A stretch of DNA of 64,000 nucleotides. Origin: Zygnema cylindricum. Its lineage: Eukaryota; Streptophyta; Zygnematophyceae; Zygnematales; Zygnemataceae. Both the position numbers and the translations under genes were made by a program. Numbering within the stretch: position 1 is the first letter of the stretch; each line of letters begins with the position of its first letter. The stretch spans positions 363,251 to 427,250 of the forward strand of contig JBBHKE010001956.1 of the NCBI GenBank assembly GCA_037447655.1, given 5' to 3'. Below the pieces are notes generated by a model. The model was not told the origin of the DNA. It ran no database searches and was given only the letters and a program-made list of their open reading frames with translations. This document shows positions 9,670-21,700 of this stretch, piece by piece.

Positions 9670-12600
9670 GTGAGGGAGGGAGAGAGAGTGAGGGAGAGAG
9701 AGAGAAAGGAGACCTCCATGTTCTTTATGTAAAATAAATTATAATAAGCACATTAGAAAGAAAAGGGGCATAAATGGGTACTTCTTTTTTTGCAAAGAGA
9801 TTGAATTGAAATAGATGAAACTCGACTTTTTTTCGTATGTCTATATTGAACCGTTTGACGTTGTCTTCGTCTATAACTATGGTAAACTGTCCTTTGCCCT
9901 CTCCCTCTCCCTCGCCCTCTAACTCTCCCTCTCCCTCTCCCACTCCTCCCCCTACCTCTCCCACTCCTCCCCCTCCCTCTCTCCCTTTCTTAGAGGAATA
10001 TTCATAGCATCTTGGAGTGAATCTTAAACCTATTTTTAGAAACATTTGAAAGTCAATAATGGTCCATTTTTTTTTTTTTAGTGGTTCAAACGTCTTTTTT
10101 GAGTCGAATTCGTTTTGTTCACATTGCAATGTTGAACGAAAAATTAGCGGGGAAAAAAAAAATGGAATAAAAAATGGTGCACTTTTTGAATCTTTCTTTT
10201 CTATGGATGTTTAACATTTGGATTGGATTTTTCACCTTGATTTCTATTATACTAAAACATCTTTGTATATTTTCTCAAGTAAACTTCTGTACGATCTAAG
10301 GAAAAAACTTTTGAAAGAATAGGGATCTTTATATTAGTGACCAAAATTTATATATATAACTTTATGGGTGGTTGTGTGCATTAGGTTTAATATTACTACT
10401 CTTACATTTCAACCATGTTCCTAAATCATACAATATTTTGTTGTCATAGTTTCCAACAAGGCTTTGAAAACTTATGTTTGATTAAAACTTTGTTAGTTTC
10501 ACATATCAAATCTCGTGTTGTTTGGTAACATGGTAGACCGTTTATTGTTATTAGTATGGAGGTATAATTATTGTGCGTTTTACATTAGTGCTATGTCAAG
10601 TTGGAATCTTAGAGTCTTGTGGGATGGAATATTGTTTCAAAATTTGAGACGTTGGTCGGGGCTCGGAACATAATAGAGGAATGGAAACGGAGGCATGGAA
10701 AGGAGCTTTTGGGTTCGGATCGTAGTGGCGATGCCGGACATACATCGTGGCTATACGGTCCATAAACTCTATGAAGAAACTAAGGAAAGTGAGGAAATGT
10801 AACTAGTTTACTGAGTAGTTTTTCATGTATGAAAACGTGGCTGGAAAGCGTTAGGTCGGCGAAATAATAGGGACCGCAACAACGTGGCATATTACCAATT
10901 AATGATGGAAAGTTCGCTTTTAATGTAAACAAAACACTATGTACAAAAGTAAACAATATTATTAACGCTATTTGGGGTTTAGGGAACCAAAGCTGACGAA
11001 ATGGCAACGCTAATCAACACACATAAACACTAATTCGGATATACATTCCCATCATGGTAGCTGTTATAGCATTTGTTAACATAGTCTGACATTTTAATAT
11101 GTCAAAACACGTTAGCATGCTTTTCTCCCATCTAATTTGATGAATCGTATCTTAGTACGCTTTCCAGTGTTTTTCTAACACTTTTTCTACTATTTATAAC
11201 AAATGAATAGGAAGTTACGAGCAGTTTCCGAACGGAATGACATATTTCGTTCACTAAATTGTTTAAATACCTCGCGATTCAAGAGTCATTGACACTACTT
11301 AAAAAGATGAATATTTTCTTACCAAAAAGACAGTGAGAACCATCAAAGTACAAAACATGATTGTAACTAAAAACTTTTGATGACCCTCTAAAGGTGAAAG
11401 ACCAAAATCCCGAAGAACTAAACGCACAACAAGTGTTAAACAACAATTAGAGCCTAAAAGGGGAAGCAAGTGCAATAGAATGAAAAACAAAATCCAAACC
11501 GTACGAACACTAAAAACTACCCTATACACTTATTGCAAAGAGAAAGGGGGCCGTTGGCCCAAAGCCTTAGACTACGCCACACTAAAAGTCAAAACTACAA
11601 ACTTCGTCTGTATGCGTCGAGTGACGAACTTAAGCCGTAAATCTATTAGCAAAAAGGAAAAAATAGTATTATTTGCTTTTCCTCCTGCACTATGCGACAG
11701 CTCCTACTTCCCGTAGCCATGTACCTCCGGATCTCCTCTATTTCGTCTTTTCCTCTTGCACTACGCGACAGCTCCTACTTCCCGTAGCCATGAACCTCCG
11801 AATCTCCTCTATTTCGTCTTTTCCTCCTGCACTCCGCGACAACTCCTACTTCCCGTAGACATGTACCTCCGGATCTGGCCCGCGGCCGCTGCCAACAGCA
11901 CGCACATCGGCGAAACCACAGGTGTGACTTCCCTGGGTCATCACTAGCTCCCCCGCCCTCCCCATGAAACGCTTGATTCCCCATCCCCCAATATAGCGAG
12001 TTCCAAAAATCATACGCACAAACGCGCACACACACACACGCATATAAATACAATCACTTGGAAAAATAAATAAATAAATCAAACATACATTTCTTTACGA
12101 CCCTCTCGGTGGACCTTTGTGTTGATATTTGAGTATTTTCTAGGTCTTTATAGAAATAGAGCAAAGGCAGTCTGTCCCTAACTCCCTTCTCCAAGCCCCC
12201 CACACTTGTTGTGGTCACTGGAGGCTTGATAGGGAGCTAGAGCCATGGCTGCCTAAGCTCACTAGAGAAGGCAGGGGGTGGATTAGGTGGATTTACCAAA
12301 ATATACTTGAAGAACCCAGGAGTTGATCCTGGTACCTACTGTCCGTCAAGTCGCCGTAGCCGTTAGCTTCAGCCGTTAAGTCTAGGACTAATACAACGTT
12401 GTGGAAGGTTTGATAAATATATAAATTGTCTTATGTTAATTAATTCGTTTAACGGCAAATAGATACGTCGTGCATAGATACAGTTTGAATTAGTACGCAG
12501 TACGGTATGGGGACAGAACGGATACCGCGCATTTGTTTCGATATCGAAACAAATACCACGCATCGAATTTCAGCGGCTAGGATTATAGCCGGTTTTGATC

Positions 12601-13225
12601 GGACGGCCGCGATAGGCGCCGCGATCACGGAAAAGGTACTTTTGGCGTTTTACGGTCTTTGCCACGTCAAATGACACATGGCGTGATAACATTGGATTAC
12701 GGGAATTCCGGAGATTACAGGAACTAATCCTGATTTGACACGTGTCGACATTTTGGTCATGTCGTACAATGGCCGTACAGAAAGTACACCGGCACCTGTA
12801 CTTTTCTGTACCATACAGGGTAGGTAGTCGCCTCTCCCAGAGAGCATCTTGTATAAATGGCAAACTTTGGCCAGCCATAACTATCAATTTACTTGACCTT
12901 TTTCAGTGATTCTTTTTGCTGCGGACTCAAAGGAGTCCAGGCTACACAGGGGTGTAGTCGGTCAGAGTTTTTGTCTGCCAGGGTGGATGCATTTCAAAGG
13001 GAAAGTCAAAGTGGGTGAATGTGTCCAAATCTCATATTCTAACTTTGCATTCTGTGGTGGAACTGACCACACAGAAAGTGTTATTTCACAGGGGTGAATC
13101 TATATTGGGATTGTGACTGTCAAGGGGTCAGTCATTTGGGTTTATATTAAGTTGGAGTCGGCACTATCTAGATAAGCTTCTTTTTGGATCTGCTTACTCT
13201 GAGGGCCAATGGAGGTCTCAGAGTT
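9670..13225. other. Intergenic stretch, no recognised gene
   Basis: The 5' part has G/A tracts and a C/T tract (about 9,895-9,990). The rest is mixed sequence with short open frames, two of them on the minus strand (10,780-11,007 and 11,299-11,529) with hydrophobic composition but no family I recognise. A 71-bp triplicate lies at 11,677-11,880 and a (CA)n stretch near 12,026-12,040. Confidence 0.5.
11677..11880. repeat. 71-bp tandem repeat, about 2.9 units
   Basis: Units begin TTTTCCTCYTGCACT at 11,677, 11,748 and 11,819, each continuing GCGACAGCTCCTACTTCCCG, TAGCCATGTACCTCCG, GATCTCCTCTATTTCGTC with few substitutions. The last unit runs into GGCCCGCGGCCGC. Confidence 0.85.
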
Positions 13226-14677
13226 TCACTTTGTTTGCCCTCGCCCATTACCGGGCCCTTTGTTCCTCCGCGGCAGCCTTCCCTTCTTGCCTTTTCCCTT
13301 CGGTCGTAGATGATACACACATTATTGGGCCCAGAGAACAAGTCGTGTTGGCATATGATTTTTTCAATGAACGTTTAGCTGAACTCAACCTTTCAGTCCA
13401 GCCGTCGAAGTGTGTTATTTGGTCTCCTCATGATATTCCACTTTCGTTTACTCCCCCTCCTGGTTTTCAAACCCCTTCTCCCTCCGATGGCATTCGAGTG
13501 CTTCGTTGCCCCTTTGGTTCGGATACTTTCGTGACCCAATTCCTTCACGATGCTTTACAGACAGATCTGGCCCAAGTGGACGATCTTCCTCGCCTTCCCG
13601 ATCCTTAAGTTGCTTTTGCTATGTTAACCAGGTGTTTTGCCCACCGCCCTTCTTACCTTACTCGTACTTCCCCTCCCAACCCGACATTTATCTCCTCCCT
13701 CTGGGATTTTGACGATCGCCTCATAGACATCCTCCACACTCTGTTAGGTCGTATGGTTTCAGACTGTGTGTTCGCCTTACCGACCTTCTCAAGGCGCTTC
13801 CCTCCGATTCTTCGCGTGCCCGTCTCCTCTCTTGTGGTGGACCTGGTTCTGGGTCTTGGCTTTTCGCCACACCTATATTGGCCACTCTCCGATTTTCACC
13901 TGCTCAATTCACCACTGCCCTCCGATTTCGCCTTGGCCTCCCCCTTCCTCTTTTACTTGGCTCTCTTGTTTGTGCATGTGGTCGTGTCTTGGGGCCCAAT
14001 GGTTTCCATTTGCTTCGTTGCTCTTATGGGGGAGATTTGATCCAGGCGCATGACATTATGCGCGACACCATTGCGACTATCTTCGGAAGGGGGCTTTTTC
14101 TGTGCGTCGAGAGGTTTCTCATATCATTCTCTCATGTCGGATGGATGTTGTTTTGCTTTATGGTGCCAGCGCATCTTTGGTGATATTGTTCTGGCAACCC
14201 TACTTCAGCACTTCAGCTACAGTTGTTGGTTGGTCAGGCGGCTCAACATGTTGGGGTGGCAGCTCGTGATGCCGCTAAGGCGAAGGAGCGTGATTATGCC
14301 CACCAGGACCCTCTGAATGACTTTATTCCGATGGCGGTCGAGATCTTTGATTGTTTGGGTGTTGCACTGGACGAGTTTCTCCGTACTGGTGCTCGACGTG
14401 CTTTCGAGCGTCGAGGACCTGGGAGCCCTCTCCTTCGGTCCTTACTTCGTTTTATCGTCAACGTTTATCGGTGGCTTTACAGCGAGTACAGGCTTCTATT
14501 ATCCTCCGATCGGCGGTTGGGGTTATGGATTGTCGCCGTGTTTCGGAACTCCCTCAACGTGCTCCCCCAGGCTGCGGGGACTTACGGGGTTGCTTTTCGT
14601 GGATATTTAATTGATTTGGGGTTGGGGTTGTATTTTTGGTTTTCTGAGTTGTCGTGCTTTTCATTTTGATTTTGGGT

Positions 14678-14678
<1 letters not shown>
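13226..14678 (+). mobile_element. Decayed LINE-type retroelement, RT to C-terminal nuclease-like region
   Basis: The 5' part encodes FALAHYRALCSSAAAFPSCL followed by FPSVVDDTHIIGP. I read this as the reverse transcriptase active-site region (xxDD), then LNLSVQPSKCVIWSP, an RT palm segment. After a stop near 13,605 the frame shifts, giving TRCFAHRPSYLTRTSPP, then CACGRVLGPNGFHLLRCSYG and an AHDIMRDTIA segment, which resembles the Cys/His and PDDEXK-like C-terminal region of some protist and algal non-LTR elements. The last part encodes AARDAAKAKERDYAHQDPLN and FIPMAVEIFDCLG. Several frameshifts and stops show it is inactive, and the 5' end is missing. Confidence 0.7.

Positions 14679-14728
<50 letters not shown>
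14679..14728. repeat. Poly(T) run of about 48 bases
   Basis: An almost uninterrupted T run follows the LINE-like sequence on the same strand. A canonical LINE tail would be poly(A) on this strand, so this is either an unusual 3' repeat of the element or the tail of a different, minus-strand insertion. Confidence 0.8.
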
Positions 14729-14730
<2 letters not shown>

Positions 14731-15411
14731 GTTCTTATGGCTCTTTTTGTTTTCTATTGTAGTTTTTCAGTTTTGGGTCATGCCACCTCTTTTGTACCCT
14801 GGACTCAGATGGGTTACCATCGTGCTTCTTAATTTATCATGCTTTTACTTTATTCATTATATGTTAGATTCAAGGGTCGTAATTTAGGAGCGCTGATAAA
14901 GTGTTTTTTTCAACACTAATAGTGATTTCCGCTGTACCGTCATATTGAAAGTGACGATGCCTTGGTAAGTTACCAAATTAATAAAATATGATAGATGGAA
15001 AAATAACGTCACGTAAGGACGAGTGACATTGTACGAAGACGGACAAAAAGAAAAGTCGACGTGACCGACTATCACAAAATTGTACTTTAAATGACATGTG
15101 GAAAGTTTTGCGGAAGACCACGTAATCCAATGTTCGTGTGAACAGAATCTAAAGGTGATCGTTTTCTGACGTCATATTTATTTTTTCCTCCATATTACAT
15201 TACTGTGCGTTTGACATTAATTGTCTCGATTCCGATGATCGTACGGCCGAATAACAACAAAAATTGTGAGTCAACTATTTCGGTCTTGAAACCAAAATTG
15301 GGGAGGATTTCTGGAGTTGTGAGCCGCCCTTATGTGAAACATATAAAGTACACAAAAAAACATTATTAGGATCCTTTGATATGGAAAGTATTATATCGTC
15401 CTTAATTTGTA

Positions 15412-15619
15412 CACCGCGAATCGCTATTAGCGTTAACAAATATTTTGTGTTAAAAAACATTTAGTGTGATTACCGCTAATCGGGAATTTGGGGATTTTCA
15501 AGGAAATCAGTCAGTCTAATTTGTTTTTTTAAATAGAATTAATCACTCTATTTAAGAATTTGGGTCAAAATTTTGGGGCGCCGAATTAGCGTGATTAACC
15601 CTAATAGCGATTCGCGGTG
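15412..15619. mobile_element. MITE family 2, copy A
   Basis: A 208-bp element lies between TA dinucleotides (15,410-15,411 and 15,620-15,621). Its inverted ends are CACCGCGAATCGCTATTAGCGTTA and the complement of CCCTAATAGCGATTCGCGGTG. The interior has AATTTGGGGATTTTCAAGG and AATTTGGGTCAAAATTTTGG. The TA duplication fits Tc1/mariner-type non-autonomous elements. Confidence 0.8.
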
Positions 15620-15753
15620 TAGCGTTGTGCATCATCTCTCTGATATCCGATATGTCTATTTCTTTAACATACCGATAACTGATTTATCGTTCTGGTAGGT
15701 CAGCGAGGATAATATCGCAACGCGATAGTGACACATTGCGATCGGCTACAGTA

Positions 15754-15953
15754 CACCGCGAATCGCTATTAGGGTTATTCACGCTAATTCGGCGCCCCTA
15801 AATTTTTACCCAAATTCTTAAATAGAGTGATTTAAAAAACCTTAAAAAACAAATTAGAGTGACTGATTTCCTTGAAAATCCCCAAATTCCCAATTAGCGT
15901 TAATCACACTAATTGTTATTTAATACTATATATTTGTTAACAATTCGCGGTTT
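15754..15953. mobile_element. MITE family 2, copy B (inverted relative to A)
   Basis: The reverse complement of copy A is recognisable along its whole length (GGCGCCCCTAAATTTTTACC, TTCTTAAATAGAGTGATT, CCTTGAAAATCCCCAAATTC). The left end CACCGCGAATCGCTATTAGG is intact after TA; the right end is decayed (TTCGCGGTTTACC). Copies A and B form an inverted pair with a spacer of about 130 bp. Confidence 0.8.
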
Positions 15954-15980
15954 ACCGTGCTGGTAGAGGGTCGATAACTA

Positions 15981-16198
15981 CACCGAGTATCGCTATTAGA
16001 GTTAATGTTTCTTTTGCCACTTAAAACATCTTTTCTCTGTACACACTTGTCGGATTGTGGATCCGCCGGTTAAGATTGAAAGGTAACATTATCAGCTTCC
16101 GATTGGCGATCTCAAACTGAATATCCGACAAAAGTGTACGGAGAAAATATGTTTTAAGCGGCGAAAAAATACATTAACACTAATAGCGATTCACCGTG
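15981..16198. mobile_element. MITE family 1, copy 1
   Basis: A 218-bp element lies between TA at 15,979-15,980 and TA at 16,199-16,200. It begins CACCGAGTATCGCTATTAGAG and has long inverted arms: CACTTAAAACATCTTTTCTC near the left and GAGAAAATATGTTTTAAGCG near the right. The centre carries TTGTGGATCCGCCGGTTAAG. Confidence 0.85.
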
Positions 16199-16200
16199 TA

Positions 16201-18640
16201 TCGTGGTGATTATTTTTTATAAGTATTTTTATTAACCTCGTACGATGGTACGGAATGGATTGTCATTTTTTTTTTAAAAGCCGCTCTCCTCCTCCAACCC
16301 CGCGAGACACCTGCGTACTTTTTCCGTACTGCAATGCACCCAATATATCGCTATGGTTTTTGCTGGTACAGTACCACAACGATATATCGAGCTTCCTCAC
16401 CGCCCCATACTGTAGTTCTACGTAACGATATTGTTTTTTTTGCGATATGAAATCACCCATTAATCAACACTATTAATGGTTTGGCCTTGTAACGTGATAT
16501 TTTTGAAGATCATTTGTTACGTTATTGTCAAAGATAAAAGGATGCCTTACGGCAGAGGTCACAATAGGGCACCTGAATCCGTACAATATCCATACAATAT
16601 CCGTACCTGACCGGTCGCGTCGGATTCGGAGCGAATTCGGATGCCAAATTTTGCGGGCCGGCCGGATTCGGGCGGGTGATTGAAAAATAAAATATATCGG
16701 GTACGGCTGGGTAAACAAAATACGAAAAAAAATGAAGGTTAATTGTACTTTGAACCACAAATTTTGTACTTATTCGGGTACCGTTAGTCGCGAGAAATAG
16801 AGTTTCGGTTAACTTTTTTTCCCGTAAAAGCGTACCGGGTAACAGTTTAGGAGCTTAGGAGGATAATGTCACATGACGCGGCCGGATTTCGGGTGTTCAT
16901 ATTTTGAAAAAAAATAAAAATGTCGGATTCGGGTATAAATATAATTTTGACTTTTGTGACCTCTGTCTTATGGTTAGGTTGAGCTGTCCCATAAGAAAAA
17001 GTACATAAGCTAACGTACGACATTTCCCCAAATTCCGCCAGAAATCGCGGGTTGTCGCACTTTTGGAAGCTTCGTTAGATTCGCGCCGCTTCACAATCTT
17101 GACCACAGTTCAAGTCATACGGTAATTTTGTTTTTTTGTGGACAAGATTGCTGGTCCGTACGCTAGCATTTTTGAAATGGTTGACCCGGGTCCGTTGGCA
17201 ATTTCTTATTGGGCCACGATCTTGGTCGTTTCATTTAAGTTTCCAATGATTGGGCTTTTAAAGACTGTCCAGATTAGAATCGTACTAAAAAAATCGTACG
17301 AAAATAAGCTGCCGGTCATTGGAAAGACTTGTTGAAATCTCCACGTAAACGGCCTACTGCGGCGTAGCTCTAACTGATTGCCGGCATTTTTTAGGACCAA
17401 TGAAATTGCAGATCTTAAAAGATCCTCCCACGAGTTTGGAAGCTGGCATGTCAAGCCTGCAAGCTTGACAGTTGTCTAAATTCATAGTAATGGGTGACAC
17501 GTGGCGTGAATTTGTTACTTGACCGACAGTAGTGTACACGTCTCGGTGTGATTTATTGTTTTTAGGTAATTATTATTATTACAGGAGGCAGGTTTGCGCT
17601 TCAAAATATCCGGGCTGTCACATATTTGATGACGGCCAAAAGAACGGCCGTCAGCACGGCCGTTATAGTTCTGGTTATTTTTTCGATACTACACCCTGAA
17701 TCGTTATTAATGTTGAAGTATTTTTCGCCACTTAAGACATATTTTTTCCGTACACTTTTGTCCGATTTCCAATTTTAAACCGTCAATCGGAAGCTGAGAA
17801 TCTTAACTTTCAATCGCAACCTTCAGATATAGAAACCGACACGCGTGTACGAAGAAAAGTGTTTTAAGAGACTAAAAAAACATCAACACTAATAGCGATA
17901 CACGGTGTAGTTTTTTCAATGTTGACGACGATCTTGACGACCTTTATTTCGCTGGACATTTCGACGAGTGATCGGAATCGTCCGATTCGCTCATTTCGAT
18001 TGGGACATATCGCATGTTTTTGGACGCAAGAATATCCGCTCGTCGTACAATCCCAACTACCGTAGTAGAAATGACCAATCACGTAAAATATAAAGTACCG
18101 TACTGTAATTTTCTGGGATTCTATGGACGAATCGCGTAGAAGCCTATTATCCACGTGTCGCGTCTCATGGTAAGTGAGTTTTTGCGCTTCCCACCTTGAA
18201 ATTTTCTCGAAGTCCATTATTGCATAGAGCGACGCACAAGGAACTGTCATACAAAAAAAAAGAACTTGTCGGCGACATTTAACGGTCGATAAAGATAAGC
18301 ACATAAAATTTTAGCGGCCGGCAAAATGTCCAACGAAATTCTTACTTAGATACGCATTAGCTGGATGCCGATCCGTACAGATTCGAAAAGTCGAATGAAA
18401 TTCCAACAGGTCTAATCTGCCATCGCTTGTTAAAAGGACAACATCTTTTTTAAATTTCAACCACTCTGGTTCATTCTAAGGCATACTGGAGCCGTACAAA
18501 ATGTCAAAATAAAAACCTCTTCTCTAGTTTCAGAGTCAAACCCTAATAGATGTGAATAGCGGATCTCCTTCACCTAAAACTGCCTCCATAGCCTTCGCTA
18601 AAAATCTTTTGTATAGGTGTGACGTGGCGAGTTCCCAGCC
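16201..18640. other. Intergenic region upstream of the LRR-protease gene
   Basis: No gene is recognised. One MITE (17,692-17,907) lies here. The 500 bp before the start codon at 18,641 should hold the promoter. I see no convincing TATA box in place; TTTTGTATAGG at about 18,608 is too close to the ATG to rely on. Confidence 0.4.
17692..17907. mobile_element. MITE family 1, copy 2
   Basis: A 216-bp element lies between TA at 17,690-17,691 and TA at 17,908-17,909. It begins CACCCTGAATCGTTATTAAT and ends ACTAATAGCGATACACGGTG. The inverted arms CACTTAAGACATATTTTTTCCG and GAAAAGTGTTTTAAGAG are present. The interior is in the opposite orientation to copy 1 (CAATCGGAAGCTGAGAATC). Confidence 0.85.
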
Positions 18641-18737
18641 ATGGCGGCTATCATAGTCATCTCTACTGTTCTAATATTTGCGTGCCACGTGGCGCTCGTA
18701 TCGGGAGTTTACAAGGGAGCCATGTCGAAGCCAGACA
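18641..18737 (+). CDS. Exon 1: signal peptide
   Basis: ATG at 18,641 opens MAAIIVISTVLIFACHVALV, a classic hydrophobic signal peptide with a likely cleavage after SG, then VYKGAMSKPD. The donor is GTTCGT at 18,738, a weak form. It leaves one base (A), giving Lys with the next exon. An in-frame ATG further on (18,722) would lose the signal peptide. Confidence 0.65.
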
Positions 18738-21700
18738 GTTCGTTTTTCCCTCCTTTACCCTTTTCTTCCCTCGCTATATGCCTGCAATCTTCTTCACACG
18801 TGCGAAATGTCTTTCCAATTCGCAGGCCAATATTTGTATGCACACATTCTAAATTTCTTTGCAAGTAGGAGACCAATGTTTGTCTTTGCACGTGCTAAAC
18901 GTCCTTCGTCTTCACACGCGTGAAATGAAAATGTCTTTTCGATCCGCCGACCAACTTTTGTCTTTACACGTGCGAAACGTGCTTCCTTTTACTCCTTTGA
19001 CACGTCTCTCTGACACGCTGCTGTACTGTTGCTGCAGAGACGGCTCTGGAGGCGGTGAAGGCGGCTGCGGAGTACCCGGAAAATTTTCCCGAGATCATAT
19101 GTGATGACTACAATTTTTGGTGTGACAATTCCGGTCGCGTGACGGACATGTGAGCTCTCATCGAAACGTTTTTTTCAAGATTTTTGAGGGTTTTTGTGTC
19201 TTAAGGAGTTTTTTGGTTGTTCTGGGGTGTTTTAGGGTTTACTAGGGAGTTTTAGGGTTCACTAGGGTGTTTTAGGGTTTACTAGGGTATTTTAGGGCTT
19301 ACTAGGGTATTTTAGGGCTTACTAGTGAGTTTTAGGGTTTTTAGGGTGTTTTAGGGTTCACTAGGGTGTTTTAGGGTTTACTAGGGTATTTTAGGGTTTT
19401 AGGGTTTTTAGGGGTTTAATTTCAACTATTCAAAAACGTATGGGAGGAGGGTGCAGAAATCTATTTGGTGTATAAAGAGAGAGGGGAGGGGGGAGGAGGG
19501 AAGGGGGTGGATGAGGGAGCTAGTTCAACAAACAATGGGGGAAGGGGGGTGCAGAGGTGCAGGTATCTAATTGGGGTATGTAGGAGGGAGAAGGAGGGGC
19601 AGAGGGGAGGGAAGGGGTGGGAGAGTATGAGGAATTCTGTTAGGAGAAAAAGGGGAGGGCGAATGAGGGGGGTTAGGGAGAAAATGGGGATTTAGTTAGG
19701 AAAGGAGCGGGATAGGTAGGTGGATGCGAAGGTGGAGGAACGAGATATTCAAGAGAGGGAGGCAAAAGGGGGAGAGGGGAGGGAGGATGGAATAAGGTGG
19801 TGAGAGAGAAAAGGAGACCTTATTAGGAGAGCGGGTAGAAATAGGGGAGTGGGGGAGGTGGGGGAAGAAGGTAAATCGTTTGGAGAGGGATGGGGAAGGT
19901 TGGAAGAGGAGGGGAGAGAGTGTGGCATCACATTAGGAGAGGGACGAGGGAAGAGGATGGAGAGAAAGGAGGGGGAGAAGGAAGGATCTCGCTAGGAGGA
20001 GATAGGAGATGCAAGACGAAAGGAGTTAGGGGAATGAGAGAACTTGTTAGGAGAGTGGGGGGGAGGGGGAAAAAAGAGGGTGGAGGGGCTGGATTTGTTA
20101 GGAAAAGGAGGAGGAAGTGAAAGGGGAAAAGGAACGGAGGAGAGGTGAGAGAGAATAGGAGATGATGTTAGGCGAGGGAGGGGAGGGGGGGACGGCGGGA
20201 TGCAAAGATTGAGGAATTTTATTAAAGGAGTGATGGTGACGGTTGAGGGGTAGGGAGGGGAGGGAAAAGGGACGAGAGGAGGGAATGAGACACTTTTATA
20301 AAGAAGGGAGAGGGAGGGAGAGGGCGAGGAAGGAGAGGTAGAAGGGGGAAATAAAAGAACTTGATCGGCGAGGAAGTAAGGAAAAAAAAACAAAAAGATC
20401 GAGGGAACTCGTTCAATGACCTGCAGGGTGGTGCAACCTCTTTGTTAGAGTATATCAATAAAGGAGGGTAGGGGGAGGGGTAAGGGGGGAGAGAGAACGA
20501 GCTAACTCGTCCACTGGTCAATAGGAGGGCCTCCAAAGATATCTTTGGGAACATAAAATGGGGTTGGGTTGGGGGAGAAAATGAAGGATCTCATTGAATG
20601 ACGTATGCTTAGAGGGTGTAGGGATGTAGGGGGGGAGAGAATGAAGGATCTCATTGAATGACGTATGCTTGGAGGGGTGTAGGGATGTAGGGGGAGAGAA
20701 TGAAGGATCTCATTGAATGACGTATGCTTGGAGGGGTGTAGGGATATAGGGGGAGAGAAGGAAGGATCTCATTGAATGACGTATGCTTGGAGGGGTGGGG
20801 AGATTTAGGGGGAGAGAATGAGAGATCTCATTGAATGACGTATGCTTGTGGGGGTGGAGAGATATAGATGGAGAGAATGAAGGATCTCATTGAATGAGGT
20901 ATGCTTGTGGGGGTGCAGAAATATAGGCGAGTTTGCATTTGGTGGGAGGATCGCGGAGGAGATTGGTAACCTTACACAATTGGAATACTTGTGAGTGAAA
21001 AAAACGATGCAGGACGCATCTCATGCGCGAGAAGCAAAAGAAACGGCATAAATACTTAATTATAAGAGAGAATGGGCTTGCGTATGTTAAAATTTGTTGT
21101 TTTGTGTTTTTTTTTTCCTCTTTTTAAGTGACAAAGTACTCTAATTTTCTAGAGTATTTTTGCCACCACCTGTCAGTTAATAAAATTGGGGGGGGGGAAG
21201 AGTCAAATGCATTAGTTAATACTTGAATCCAATGTAAACATGTTGATTAATGAGATGTTCGATAACATTTTTTAACATGGGCTTGCTAAACATTCAAGCC
21301 CAAATTTTTCTTTTGGTATAACCTTGTTGTGTACACTATTTAAGAGAACCTTTTGGGGGGGAGGGGGATATGGTGTGTTTGGGATGTCCGGTATCCCAGG
21401 GACCTCAATAAGAACGGGTTGAGTGGAAACATTCCATCGTCCATCGGTCAATTAAAGTTCCTCACATATTTGTAAGACACGTGACACTATGTTTATGTTA
21501 TGCATCAACATTGGTCTTAATGGTTATGTTTGTGATGGAGGAAAAGCTGAGGGGGAGGGAAAGGATTGTGAACAAAAGTGCAATAATTATTTGTAATAAA
21601 AATACTTATTAATAAAAATAACATTAAATGAATATACAATAATAATAATATGTTATAAGGAATATACAATAATAGTAACAAATAACATTTTTAGGTCACA

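Larger units (their letters stand above)
19150..20918 (+). other. Intron 2: telomere-like repeats and purine-rich DNA
   Basis: About 19,200-19,410 carries TTTAGGGTTTACTAGGG-type repeats. About 19,440-20,560 is strongly G/A-rich on the + strand with repeated TTAGGAGAG words at irregular 70-100-bp spacing. 20,581-20,918 is a 59-bp tandem array ending at the exon 3 acceptor. Open frames here are compositional. Confidence 0.7.

Noticed and set aside
10780-11529. Hydrophobic minus-strand frames as membrane proteins
   Set aside because: Short, unrecognised and without supporting exons; AT-rich DNA often yields such frames.
12325-12350. tRNA- or SINE-like T-arm (CCAGGAGTTGATCCTGG)
   Set aside because: The hairpin is perfect but the loop lacks the TTC(A/G)A pattern and no A-box or cloverleaf could be laid out around it.
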